This document shows, piece by piece, positions 12,201 to 23,757 of a stretch of DNA of 64,000 nt. The position numbers and the translations under genes were made by a program. Origin of the DNA: Arabidopsis thaliana (taxonomy: Eukaryota > Streptophyta > Magnoliopsida > Brassicales > Brassicaceae); assembly GCF_000001735.4 (NCBI RefSeq), contig NC_003074.8:17615261-17679260 (forward strand). The letters run 5' to 3'. Within the stretch, counting starts at the first letter, position 1. Each line of letters begins with the position of its first letter. The notes below the pieces were generated by a model. It did no database searches and was not told where the DNA came from. It worked only from the letters and a program-made list of their open reading frames with translations.

Positions 12201-13712
12201 CCAGATGTTACTCACGAGGTATGTCCAAAGACTTTACAATATATTTCATGTTTTTCATAATATATACTGGTTCTGATAACAAAAAATGTTCCAATCAGAG
12301 TAAAAAAGTCGAGCGGTTGATGCTTGAGTCGAGCACAAGCCATGCGATTGTATGTGACAACCTGAAGAAGGTGTATCCTGGTAGAGATGGGAACCCGCCT
12401 AAATTGGCAGTTCGTGGGTTATCTCTTGCAGTGCCTTCAGGAGAATGCTTCGGCATGTTAGGTCCCAATGGTGCTGGAAAGACTTCCTTCATCAATATGG
12501 TCAGTCAAATGGACAAAATATTTTGTGCACATTAGACCTTAGCTTCCAATATCATTGCTGATCGAGAAACTCTATCTAGTGTATGCCCAAACGAATTGTG
12601 CGTCAGCCTTAGTAATATGTCCTTTGTTTTCTTTGTCAGATGACTGGGCTCCTGAAACCGACATCTGGGACAGCACTTGTTCAAGGTTTGGATATATGCA
12701 ATGATATGGACAGAGTGTACACCAGCATGGGCGTATGCCCGCAGCATGAGTAATTAAATTCTTGAAATTCATTTCATTTTGTTCTTCACTATAGATGATA
12801 TAGTTGTTTAATCATTCTCTTATTGTCTGTCGTATACCAGTTTGCTATGGGAAACACTGACAGGAAGGGAACATCTGCTGTTTTATGGGAGACTTAAGAA
12901 TCTCAAAGGCGCTGATCTCAACCAAGTATGTTATCAATCTCGCTCACCTTCTATATTACTTCCATTGCTCAATCTATTTCTCATCGTTACTTATCTGCAT
13001 CAGGCTGTGGAAGAGTCTCTTAAGAGTGTCAACCTTTTCCATGGAGGAGTTGCGGACAAGCCTGCTGGGAAATATAGCGGAGGTATGAAAAGACGGCTGA
13101 GCGTAGCCATTTCACTTATCGGGAATCCTAAGGTACAACACTAAGCCTTTAAAAATAGTAAACCAAAAGGGATAAGCTCTTTCAAGCTTACCAGACTCGT
13201 CCTCATTTCCTTTGAAGGTGGTTTATATGGATGAGCCAAGTACAGGACTTGATCCAGCTTCGAGAAAGAACCTATGGACTGTCATCAAGCGTGCAAAACA
13301 AAACACCGCGATAATCCTCACAACCCACTCAATGGAAGAAGCAGAATTTCTATGTGACCGATTGGGTATTTTTGTGGACGGAGGCTTGCAATGCATTGGC
13401 AACCCAAAAGAGCTGAAGGGAAGGTACGGTGGATCTTATGTGTTTACGATGACAACATCTTCAGAACACGAGCAAAACGTGGAGAAGCTAATTAAAGATG
13501 TCTCCCCAAACGCCAAGAAGATATATCACATCGCAGGGACTCAGAAGTTTGAGCTTCCAAAAGAAGAGGTTCGGATCTCAGAGGTGTTCCAGGCTGTGGA
13601 GAAGGCGAAGAGCAACTTTACCGTTTTCGCTTGGGGACTCGCCGACACAACTCTTGAAGATGTCTTCATCAAGGTTGTGAGAAACGGTCAGGCCTTTAAT
13701 GTCTTCTCTTGA
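9240..13712 (+). CDS. ABCA7: ABCA7, half-size ABCA transporter
   Basis: Sixteen exons give 935 residues: 9240..9311, 9500..9866, 9944..10023, 10100..10244, 10487..10606, 10700..10824, 10941..11099, 11214..11376, 11466..11591, 11687..11770, 11872..12218, 12299..12499, 12640..12749, 12841..12925, 13004..13132, 13218..13712. The start is [20 protein letters not shown]. The first membrane segment follows [10 protein letters not shown]. Then come a Cys-rich loop, membrane segments in exons 7-11, and an ATPase domain with intact Walker A, signature [10 protein letters not shown], Walker B and His switch. All introns are GT-AG. The length equals the value I remember for A. thaliana ABCA7. Exon lengths match ABCA6 except exons 2, 3 and 16, which supports recent tandem duplication. 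A membrane transporter is expected; the cargo is not known from sequence. Confidence 0.93.
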
Positions 13713-14323
13713 TCTTCTTAGATTCATACGTCCATATTTTGTCCAATGTCAATATTTGCTTATTATGTCAAATTGCTACCACATGATACGAAATTAGTGT
13801 TTATAAGATTTCATGTATATTACTGGAAATATGTTACAAGTTCCTGATTTTTCAATGAGATTATACTTGAAACAATTACTAGCGCTCCTGAAGCAAAGAG
13901 GCGACACTTCAACACTAGGAGATGTTTTTCAATGTCATAACCATTTGTTCTACTCTGTTTCGGAGTTCATGTATCGGCTATTAAAGTTGGTTGGTAGCAA
14001 TAAACCCATATTTTCGACATTGTCGTAATAATGAAAATAAAAAACCATATCTATCTTATTATATTCATATTTGTGTAGGTTTTGGTAGAGAGTTCATTTC
14101 TTAGGTGAGTGATGCAAATGAATACTATTACTTGACCTACACGAAATATCATACAAAAAATCACAGTGCTATTGTCCAATACCTGTATGCCACTTCAGTA
14201 ACGTGTATAGTTAAACTGTTATCTCTTAATTCTTGTTATTTTTAGTGTGCACATCTAAAAAACAACATTTAGAGACTTCTTAAAAACTATTCAACTCCAT
14301 CAAACCTTCTCATATTCTCTGCG
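13713..14323. other. Spacer between ABCA7 and ABCA8
   Basis: This holds the ABCA7 3' UTR and the ABCA8 promoter. A 71-codon open frame at 13813-14028 has no recognisable motif and no splice partner, so I treat it as chance. No repeat or RNA gene is seen. Confidence 0.55.
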
Positions 14324-17300
14324 ATGGCGGATTCTAGTCCTGCAAGTTTCTTGACTCAAGCCGACGCTTTACTGAGGAAGAATTTAGTTTTCCAGGTTTC
14401 AATACACTTTTAATATCTAAAACGGCTAAGACAGAGTAAAAAGTTTACAATGAGGTTTTGTTTCCTTTTGTTCTTTGATGCAGAAACGGAACATATGGAG
14501 CAACATACGACTCATCACAATCCCTTTCTTTCTCTGTTTACTTCTCCTTGTTATTCAAATGCTCTTCGACACTCAATTCAACGACGTCCATGGTCAATGT
14601 GGCTGCAACGAGAAAACTTGCGGCTTAAGGTATTCGACTTCAGAGCAAGCAGCTTTTTGTGCCATTCCTAATCCACCACAATGGACTCCACTACTTCAGA
14701 TCCCGGCTCCTGAATACCGAGCCGCGATCCCATACCCGAGCCATACTTCCCCTGCAACTTTTCTCTTCACCGGGAATAATCAGTCGCTCGGAAATAGTAT
14801 ATAAACCCTATCAATCTACTCCTTTGAGATGTGAAATTTTTATATGTAACTCTTTTTCTATGGTCAACAAATTTTTTCTTTTGCTAGTTCTAATGGGAAA
14901 TATGTATAGCAATTCATCTGGATTTGATGGAGATTTAGCCTATTATGTCTTGGTAAGTTTCATGAAACAATGTTACATCATGAATATGTTTTTGTGTGTT
15001 TCTCAGTCTCTGATTTCTAATATATATATGCAGGGCTCATCATCTTTCCCTGCATACACCAATCATATGGACTCCGCTTTCATCTCAGATCTTCCCATCT
15101 ACAACATCCAACATGAATGCTCACCAAACTCTTCTTTCTCAATCTTAATTCACCAATCACCTCTTGCTTTCCCTAAAGGTCTAACAAAAACAAATTCCAA
15201 TTTACAATATCAAAATGTTGAATGTTTTCTTTTAAAAACAGAGGATTTCTTTCTTTTGTCTAGAGGTAAACTGTGTCCAAGGCTTAAATTTGTGGCGGAA
15301 TAGTTCTTCGGATGTGAACAACGAGCTTTTCAAGGGTTACCGAAAAGGAAATCCAGACAAGAAGATCAATGAGTTTGCTGGAGGTCTCTCAACATCATCT
15401 CATCTCATCTCACTTCTTTAAAATAAAGTTGTGTGTCTTAACTTTCTCTTCTATAGCTTTTGATTTTCAGAACACAAATGGGAACAATCTCAATGTTAGT
15501 GTTTGGTACAACTCCACCTACAAGAACGATACAGTGGTTCGACCGATGGCTCTGATACGAGTCCCTCGCTTAGTTAATCTGGTGCATTTTGTGCTTAACC
15601 CTTTTACTTAAACATAGATTTTATTATTTAGTACACAATCTTGAGTTCATTTTTTTTTTTTTGTTTCTGTAATTTTTCAGGCATCTAATGCATATCTTGA
15701 GTTCCTAAAAGGTTCTGAGACAAAGATACTCTTTGAGTATGTCAAGGAAATGCCTAAACCAGAGACTAAACTGAGCTTAGACATCGCCTCTCTAATCGGC
15801 CCGCTCTTCTTCACATGGGTCATTCTGTTGTTATTTCCTGTAAGTCTTTAGATTATCTAACTGAAAGATTTTAAAAACATTCCTCATGTCGGCTTTAAAC
15901 GTAGTTTTCCTCTGGATCATATTATAGGTGATCTTAACAACACTGGTGTATGAGAAACAACAGAGGTTAAGAATCATGATGAAAATGCATGGACTTGGAG
16001 ATGTTCCTTACTGGATAGTTTCATACACTTATTTTCTCTTGATATCGATTCTCTACATGTTGTGCTTTGCGATATTCGGTTCACTCATCGGTAATAATAG
16101 CAAAACCTTGCTAATGTATTTTTATGTTCTTTCTCAGTTCTTGATGCTTTTACTTTTTCTACAGGGTTAAACTTCTTTAGGCTTAATGACTATAGTATCC
16201 AACTTGTGTTCTTCTTCATATGCATAAATCTTCAAATATCAGTCGCCTTTTTAGCATCTGCAATGTTTTCAGATGTTAAAACTGCTACAGGTACTGTACC
16301 ATCACGGCTTTGGTTCAAGATTTGTTAAAATGATAGTCACAGTTGTTACATTTTCATTTGAGAGTTTCAGTTATAGCATACATATATGTCTTTGGAACCG
16401 GGCTTCTAGGAATCTTTCTTTTCCAATTCTTCTTGGAAGATCCTCTCTTCCCAAGTAAGTTCTTAAAACCGAATCAAAAGTTTTGCTAGATTTATTATGA
16501 TTCATGTGATTTTTCTCTAGGAGGATGGATAATAGCAATGGAGTTATACCCTGGATTTTCTTTATACCGCGGGCTATATGAGTTATCACAATCTGCGTTT
16601 GCGGGTGATTACCGCGGGATTGATGGAATGAAATGGAGAGATTTTGGTAATGGAATGAAAGAAGTGACCTGTATCATGCTCATTGAGTGGCTGTTACTGC
16701 TTGGTTTAGCATATTACATTGATCAAATCATTTACTCCAGGAAACATCCATTGTTCTTCCTCCTACAAAGCACTTCCAAGAAGAAACAACACTTCTCTGA
16801 CAACAAAATATCCAAAGTTGTTGTAGAGATGGAAAAGCCAGATGTGTGTCGAGAGGTAATGAAAAATACAATATGAAGATAAGTTTCATTATTGACAAGG
16901 CTAAGTAAGATTTGCATGCATCTTTTTTGGTGTCAGAGGGAGAAAGTAGAGCAGTGTCTACTTAAATCAACTAGAGACTCTGCGGTTTTATGCAATAATC
17001 TCAAGAAGGTGTACTCGGGTAAGGACGGTAATCCTCAGAAGCTCGCGGTTAGAGGATTATCTCTTGCTTTACCTCAAGGAGAATGCTTTGGCATGCTTGG
17101 TCCTAATGGAGCAGGCAAAACCTCTTTCATCAACATGGTCCGTATAAACAATATCATACCTATTGATCTTTTGTCTAATGAGTCAATCCTCAATCTTCTA
17201 GTCAACCTCTTTGACATTCTAATGTTCTGTGTAGATGACAGGAATCATCAAACCATCGTCTGGCACAGCATTTGTCCAAGGTCTTGACATACTAACCGAT

Positions 17301-18451
17301 ATGGACCGGATATATACAACAATTGGAGTCTGTCCACAACATGAGTAATCTATAAATATAACAATCTCTGTTTCTTTCTTTACTTTAAGGCTGCCTTGTT
17401 TCTTAGTCCATTACTCCATTTCATTGAAATTTCTGCAGTCTTCTGTGGGAGAAGTTGAGTGGAAGGGAACATCTACTGTTCTATGGAAGGCTCAAGAATC
17501 TCAAAGGTTCTGTCTTAACACAAGTAAGTGTTTGTTTTAACTTTTAACGTGGTCGGTTTGTGAATGGCTTATGCAAAAACTGATGAGTTTTTAGGCTGTC
17601 GAAGAGTCGCTTCGCAGTGTCAACCTTTTCCATGGAGGGATTGGTGACAAACAAGTCAGTAAATACAGTGGAGGGATGAAGAGACGGCTCAGCGTCGCTA
17701 TTTCTCTTATAGGAAGCCCCAAAGTAACTTGAAACATCTCTTGGTATCTATGTTCTATGATATGTAATAAGCCTAATTTGAGGAAATTTGTCAAGGTTGT
17801 TTACATGGATGAGCCAAGTACCGGGCTAGATCCAGCCTCGAGGAAGAGCTTATGGGATGTAGTGAAACGGGCTAAGCGAAAAGGGGCGATAATACTCACC
17901 AGTAGAGTCTTCTAAGCATCTTATCTCCTTTTTGTTCTGCCTTATAATGTTTTCATACACAAGAAAACTTCAGCTTTGGTCTTATGCTTCAGCACATTCA
18001 ATGGAAGAAGCTGAAATTTTGTGTGACCGTATAGGAATTTTCGTCGATGGTAGTTTGCAATGCATTGGCAATCCAAAGGAGGTAAAACTACAATACACCT
18101 TATACTCAATCGTTAGAAACAGAGTATAACAGTATGAACTTGAGCCAATATTAACTGAAACATTAATGACAGTTGAAGAGTCGATATGGAGGATCCTATG
18201 TATTGACTGTGACAACCTCGGAGGAACATGAGAAAGAAGTAGAGCAATTAGTGCATAACATCTCTACGAATGCAAAGAAGATATATCGAACCGCGGGGAC
18301 TCAGAAGTTTGAGCTGCCAAAGCAAGAGGTGAAGATTGGTGAGGTGTTTAAGGCTTTGGAGAAGGCGAAGACAATGTTTCCAGTAGTTGCTTGGGGACTT
18401 GCAGACACAACTCTTGAAGATGTCTTTATAAAGGTTGCTCAAACTTCTTAA
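14324..18451 (+). CDS. ABCA8: ABCA8, half-size ABCA transporter
   Basis: Eighteen exons give 901 residues: 14324..14395, 14484..14796, 14888..14952, 15034..15178, 15264..15383, 15457..15581, 15681..15839, 15928..16090, 16165..16290, 16371..16454, 16521..16855, 16937..17137, 17235..17344, 17439..17523, 17595..17723, 17796..17901, 17993..18081, 18173..18451. The architecture matches ABCA6 and ABCA7, with a shorter first loop (exons 2 and 3). The final ATPase exon, unbroken in ABCA5-7, is split here by two extra introns of 91 bases each. The first falls between the codons of LTT and HSMEEAE. Walker A, signature [10 protein letters not shown] and [10 protein letters not shown] are intact. The length equals the one I remember for A. 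thaliana ABCA8. It is the most diverged of the four copies, with CTLKSTR-type changes before the ATPase domain. Confidence 0.92.
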
Positions 18452-18791
18452 CTAACAACTCTTTTGAATGATTCCTTCAGATCAATCTCAATCTTTTCTA
18501 TATCTTATGTCAAGCTCAAAATCACAAACTATATTTCATATAACTCTCTCTAGCCACTTATGCTCTTAAGAAAATCATTTATTTCCGTAAATAGTTAATA
18601 CGAGCTTTCGAGTCTAAAAAGGGAAACAATGGATAGACTTCATTTAGACGTAATTTTATTCCACAAATAATAAAGAGTCTCTTAATCTTATCCCTTTATT
18701 CTCGCTTTCTTTACTCTGCTTTTGCTCCTATCCTATTCCTATGCTTTGTCTATTCTTACTTTTTCGACCAAACTAAAAAAATTACTGTGTC

Positions 18792-18876
18792 AAATCTTCT
18801 TTCTAAAGGATAATGAGACAAAATTACTTTTTCGAAATCTTCTTTTAAAAGGATAATGAGACAAATTACTTGTTGG
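18792..18876. repeat. Two-copy tandem repeat, period about 43 bases
   Basis: Both units share AAATCTTCTTT, then AAAGGATAATGAGACAAA and ATTACTT. They differ by a few substitutions and one or two indels. The repeat is non-coding and lies between ABCA8 and the epimerase gene. Confidence 0.7.
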
Positions 18877-19593
18877 AAGAGTGACTAAAATAGGATTTGC
18901 AGGAGCTAAGTTCTAAAAGTGAATAGTAGAAATCAAATGTACAAAACAAAACGTACACCAAAGAATTAGGGGCATAACTCTCCAATGTTATATCATGGTT
19001 AAAATTTTCAACGAGTGGTTTCCAATATAAACTAATTTACTGGTCTAATTCTACAATTTAGATTATTCCTTTTTTGGTCAAACCTACAATTTAATGTACT
19101 ATAGTCTTTTCAAGCAAGAGAATTTAGCTCGAATCAAATTCAAGAAACTCACCCACCAGAAGAGAGAAAAATCAAAGTAGTCTACTTTTTGCAAGTTGGT
19201 CCGTGGGTGGGTGCATTTAAGAACGAGGGACATTGTTCGTGACCACGAGAGCACGCACGCATACCAAAACTCAATGAAATGACAAAAGACATATAAACAA
19301 GAGAGAAAAATGTATACACACAAATAGAATAACAACTATTCGTGAAAGATAGAATAGAAAAATTCAAAATATACACCTTAAATTTCATGTTTCTACCCAC
19401 AAAAAAAAAGAATGTAGAACATTCAAAAACTTATTTTTTTGTATATTTCTGTTAAAAAACAACTGTAATATGAAAAGTCCTAAAATAAAAGGTCAAGACT
19501 AAAAATATCTTATAAAAATCTAAAATTACAAAACAAGGAAAATTTGTTTATCAAAGTTTGGGATAATAGTCTTATCTCTTTCATCCACACTAA

Positions 19594-19600
19594 TATAAAT
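19594..19600 (+). promoter_or_regulatory. Probable TATA box of the epimerase gene
   Basis: TATAAAT sits in an AT-rich context about 110 bases upstream of the ATG at 19711. A CT-rich leader (TTTCTTTCTCTCTCTTTCG) lies between them, which is common in plant promoters. This is inferred from position only. Confidence 0.45.
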
Positions 19601-19710
19601 AGGATACATACACAACACATTACAAGAAGATAAATCCAAACTTTTCTTTCTCTCTCTTTCGTTTCCCATTTTTTCTCTTATTACTCATAGATCCTGATTG
19701 ATCTGAAAAA

Positions 19711-21738
19711 ATGGTGAAGAAGCAATCGCCATTACACGTTGTCGGTGTGTCTGTTTTGATGGTGTTGTTATGCAGTGTTAATTACAGTCTCTGTGAAAAG
19801 ATCAAAACGTATAAGCTCACAAGAGGAAGCTTAAGTGTTACTTTCACTAACTATGGTGCTGTCATGACCTCTCTTCTCCTCCCTGACAGACATGGTCTGA
19901 GTCTCTCTTCTCTCCTATCTCATCCTTTTTTTTTACTGATTTTTCTGTGTTTCAAATCTGAATTTGCTTTTCTTATGATTCAGGAAAACAAGACGATGTT
20001 GTTCTTGGATTTGATACTGTTGATGGTTACAAGGTAATTTTCATTTTCTTACTTTTTCTTCTAATAGGTAAAGATTTTTGCTTATCACATTCTTTTGGTC
20101 AAAATCTTGGGGTTTGGATAAAACTCGATGTCCGGCTCAAAAAAGACTTTCCTTTTAAGATGGTCACGTTGTTCGATATATCCACTTACTATTAAAAAAG
20201 ATTTTTTACTTTGTATAACCACCCACGTGATATTTGGCGTTATTGTTAGAGACAATTAGTTAAGTTAATGATAATATTTTTTTTGTGTGTGTGTAGAATG
20301 ATACAACATATTTTGGAGCAATTGTGGGAAGAGTGGCTAATAGAATAGGAGGTGCTAAATTCAAGTTAAATGGTCATCTCTACAAAACCGATCCCAACGA
20401 AGGCCGTAACACTCTCCATGGTACTCAAAACCGATCGCATGAGATAAATCTTCAATTGAATTTCATTTCTATAAATTGTGTTATTGATGATGGTTTTTGT
20501 TGTTTAATAATAATCAGGTGGTTCAAAGGGATTTAGTGATGTGATTTGGTCAGTCCAAAAGTATGTTCCCACTAGTCACATTACTTTCACATACGATAGC
20601 TTCGACGGTGAAGAAGGTAAATCTAGATCGTTTTTACCATTTTGTGAATTTCATTATTATTTATCTCATAATATTTCTCTTTTTATTTTACAAAATAAAA
20701 GGATGCAATAACCTTTTTTTTTACAACCATAATGTATTTTGAAAATAATAAATATATATTTATATATAATATATATAATTTATTTTATATTGGTTTTGAA
20801 TGGTTACTGCAGTTTAAGCAGACAAAACCGTCTACAAATCGGATCACTTTTTATTTATCATTCACAAATTATAGTCCGTAACGGTACACACTCAAAAAAC
20901 CAAAAAAAAAACCGCTGCAAACTAACTGTGGACCGTTTTCAAACTAAATCCACAACGATTTATAATTCGCCCTAAAAATAATATGGATTGCCGACGGATT
21001 AAGTCAGTACTAACTACATCATCTATTTAAAGCAAAAATTTTAGTATGATTAAAAAAATAATGAAGATGATTTCTATTATGTGAAAAAAATAAAATAATA
21101 ATTTATTATTTTTGACAGGTTTTCCGGGCAATGTGACGGTGAAAGTGACGTACATGTTGATCGGAGAAAACAAACTCGGTGTAAAAATGGAAGCAAAGCC
21201 ACTCAACAAACCTACACCAATCAACTTAGCTCTCCACACTTACTGGAACCTCCACAGCCACAACTCCGGGAACATCCTCTCCCACAAAATTCAACTCCTC
21301 GCCGGAAAAATCACTCCCGTCGACGACAAACTCATTCCCACCGGAGAAATCACCTCCATTACCGGAACTCCTTACGATTTCCTCGAGCCACGTGAGATCG
21401 GTAGCCGGATCCACGAATTACCCGGCGGTTACGACATCAATTACGTGATCGACGGACCGATCGGGAAACATCTGAGGAAAACTGCGGTTGTGACGGAGCA
21501 AGTCACCGGGAGGAAGATGGAGCTGTGGACGAATCAGCCTGGTGTTCAGTTTTACACGAGTAATATGATGAAACGTGTCGTCGGTAAAGGTAAAGCCGTT
21601 TATGAGAAATACGGTGGCTTGTGTTTGGAGACTCAAGGCTTCCCAGATTCCGTCAATCACAAGAACTTTCCGTCGCAGATTGTTAATCCCGGCGAGAGTT
21701 ATTTGCATGTTATGCTCTTCAGATTCACTGCTCACTAA
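19711..21738 (+). CDS. Aldose 1-epimerase (galactose mutarotase) family protein, secreted
   Basis: Five exons give 358 residues: 19711..19894, 19984..20033, 20297..20420, 20518..20616, 21119..21738. Aldose 1-epimerases interconvert the alpha and beta anomers of hexoses such as galactose and glucose. The N-terminus carries a hydrophobic stretch (VVGVSVLMVLLCSVNYSLC) that looks like a signal peptide, so a cell-wall or endomembrane location is likely. Family motifs seen are GRVANRI, NTLHGG, LALHTYWNL (catalytic His) and CLETQGFPDSVNH (catalytic Glu). The length is normal for the family. Intron 4 is 502 bases and holds unexplained repeat-like sequence. A G-rich tract begins two bases after the stop codon. 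The gene corresponds to At3g47800 by position. Confidence 0.93.
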
Positions 21739-21740
21739 TC

Positions 21741-21769
21741 GGGTCGGGTCGGGTCGGGTGGGGTCGGGT
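21741..21769 (+). promoter_or_regulatory. G-quadruplex-prone GGGTC tract in the 3' UTR
   Basis: Directly after the epimerase stop codon the coding strand has six runs of three or four G separated by TC or T. The unit is GGGTC, repeated with one GGGTGGGGTC variant. Short loops of one or two bases and more than four G-runs fit the standard G-quadruplex pattern. The tract would be transcribed in the 3' UTR. Confidence 0.7.
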
Positions 21770-21995
21770 TATTAGGGCTTAATATTTCCGAATAAACTCG
21801 CCAACATCGTTGTAATGCAAAATTGCAAATGCCAATAAAAATATTCGACTTTTGCAGGAAGTTGTTAAAAGTTGTTTATTCTCAATGGTTCGTTTTGCAA
21901 ATTGTTAAAAATATTATTTTTCACAAGAAAGTTCTAAATGTTTAGGAGTGATTTCAGACGAAAACATAAAACGGTTTAAGTTTTTTTTTAAGGAA

Positions 21996-23757
21996 CTACG
22001 GACCAGAGCTGGTAGTAGGGGGCTTCTTGAACTCGATCTTGTCGACTTTAACTTCTCCATCGATTAGCTCATAGACATAGACTACAGCTCGGAAACCATC
22101 GATGTCCATAAGGACAAAGCTTGGGTTAACGTCTTGGTTTATGCTGCTGTAAGCTCCGGTTGCAGAGCCCGGGTTTATCACCACTCCTCCCTCGTGTTTG
22201 TACGCTGTGAACTGGTGGGTATGGCCTGTTACGAGAATGTCGACGCCCAGTTGTCTCTGAAGCATGGCGAGTGAGTCTAGATCACCCCATGGGATCACCT
22301 GTACCACAAATAGAGAAGCTCGTTTTCATACCACTGCAAATAAGTTATATAACTTAACTAACCATTGCTCTTATTCTCTTTCATAGTTTTAGTCTAAAAC
22401 ATTGACATTGAAAATGAAAATCATTGACGCCGAAACTTTTATCCTAGACCTTTCCCGTTTACTAATCTCCAATACAGTTCTTATCATATATAGAAAAAGT
22501 ATGTGCAGATTAGAGGCATCTAGACAAAAACTATTTTATCACTGTTTACCATATGACAAAGTAAAAGGGTAGAAAGATAATATTCCATCTGATATATATT
22601 CAAAGCCTGTTTAAATTATCATGCAAAATAACAAGCGAGCCAACGCTGAAACTCACTGGGTAAGGGACACACACCAACAAAGCAATGAAGTAAAGGCAAG
22701 CAAAATTTGGTTTTCTAGTCTGAGAATTCTGATAAACAGATGATGTATGATACGAGGGATTATTCGTATGCTGCAAATGCTAGCGTCTAACTCGTAAAGA
22801 TCATGATGAAATGCACAAAGAAGGGAAACTGAACCTGGTGGCCATGACACAATCCCAGCTTGAATTGCCCAATAGTCAAGGTTTTATTCTCAGGGTATCG
22901 CGCATCTTCGTCAAACTCCCCTCGAACTATATGCAAATCAGGGCAGATAGTCTTCAAGTAGTCATGGATTTCCTACAACAGTCAAAAATATGTTAAGCTT
23001 ACCACAAACATGAACCATATAAGACTTTGCAGCATACAAATAAATCAGGTCTGCAGTTTCTCTAAGATGGGTTTTCAACTAAACACCTTACAAACTTCTT
23101 AACATATCTTCCAACTAAAAGAACATCATTGGCTTCTCATAAATGACTCATCGATGCTGACTTAATCACTTTACAATTCCATGGTCACAAGCAAATCTAA
23201 AACTAAAACTGATCAAACCAAAATGTAATGGAATTCCTCTTCCCATTTTACACGACTCTCACACTACAAGGTAAGAATTCAAATCTACACAATCCAGCAG
23301 ATATAGAACAAGCTCCGAGTAGATCACATAATTCACTATTGAGTCTCCTTATCAAATTTCTGGTAAGGCTTACACAACCAAGTAAGAAAATAGTTCTAAA
23401 CAACCCAATACAGGATAAACATAGACTAGGTTGCATCAGAGAAAAGCATCATATAAAGCTTGAAATTAGAGTCTACCCTCCTTCTGAATCCTCATTTCTG
23501 CTTCATAAGTAAATATCCCAGAAACAGTTACATCAGACAGAATGATCCCACAACGACATTAACGAAAAAAAATAAAGCATACTAGAGATGTAAAAGTTGA
23601 AAATTTGAAGGAAAAAAAACACTACTTTGATGCAGAGATTTCCAGTGCAGATGATGTGTTGAATCTTCCCAGGAACAAGCATTGATTTGAACTTAGGAGG
23701 TAGATCAGCCGCTCTATGGGGTACATGGAGATCCCCCAATGCCAATACCAGCACCAT
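21996..23757 (-). CDS. VPS29: VPS29 (MAG1), retromer core subunit
   Basis: Three coding exons on the minus strand (23626..23757, 22835..22972, 21996..22298) give 190 residues, the usual VPS29 length. VPS29 belongs to the retromer core with VPS35 and VPS26, which recycles vacuolar sorting receptors from endosomes; loss in Arabidopsis (MAG1) causes missorting of seed storage proteins. The fold is a calcineurin-like phosphoesterase. Visible landmarks are [31 protein letters not shown] and VTGHTHQF. All introns are GT-AG. A 5' UTR exon probably lies near 24234-24360, because GTAAGCTC (a good donor on the minus strand) sits at 24226-24233 and an AG acceptor precedes the start codon. The gene corresponds to At3g47810 by position. 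Confidence 0.95.

Larger units (their letters stand above)
18452..19710. other. Spacer between ABCA8 and the aldose epimerase gene
   Basis: AT-rich. It holds a tandem repeat of about 43 bases in two copies (18792-18834 and 18835-18876), sharing AGGATAATGAGACAAA. A likely TATA box for the epimerase gene (TATAAAT) lies at 19594-19600, about 110 bases before its start codon. A pyrimidine-rich leader follows. I see no gene here. Confidence 0.6.

Noticed and set aside
13813..14028. 71-codon open frame after ABCA7
   Set aside because: No motif, no splice partner and it lies in a 3' flank; chance frame.
22653..23512. Several frames of 60 to 95 codons in the VPS29 introns
   Set aside because: They lie in introns or antisense to coding exons; no family match.
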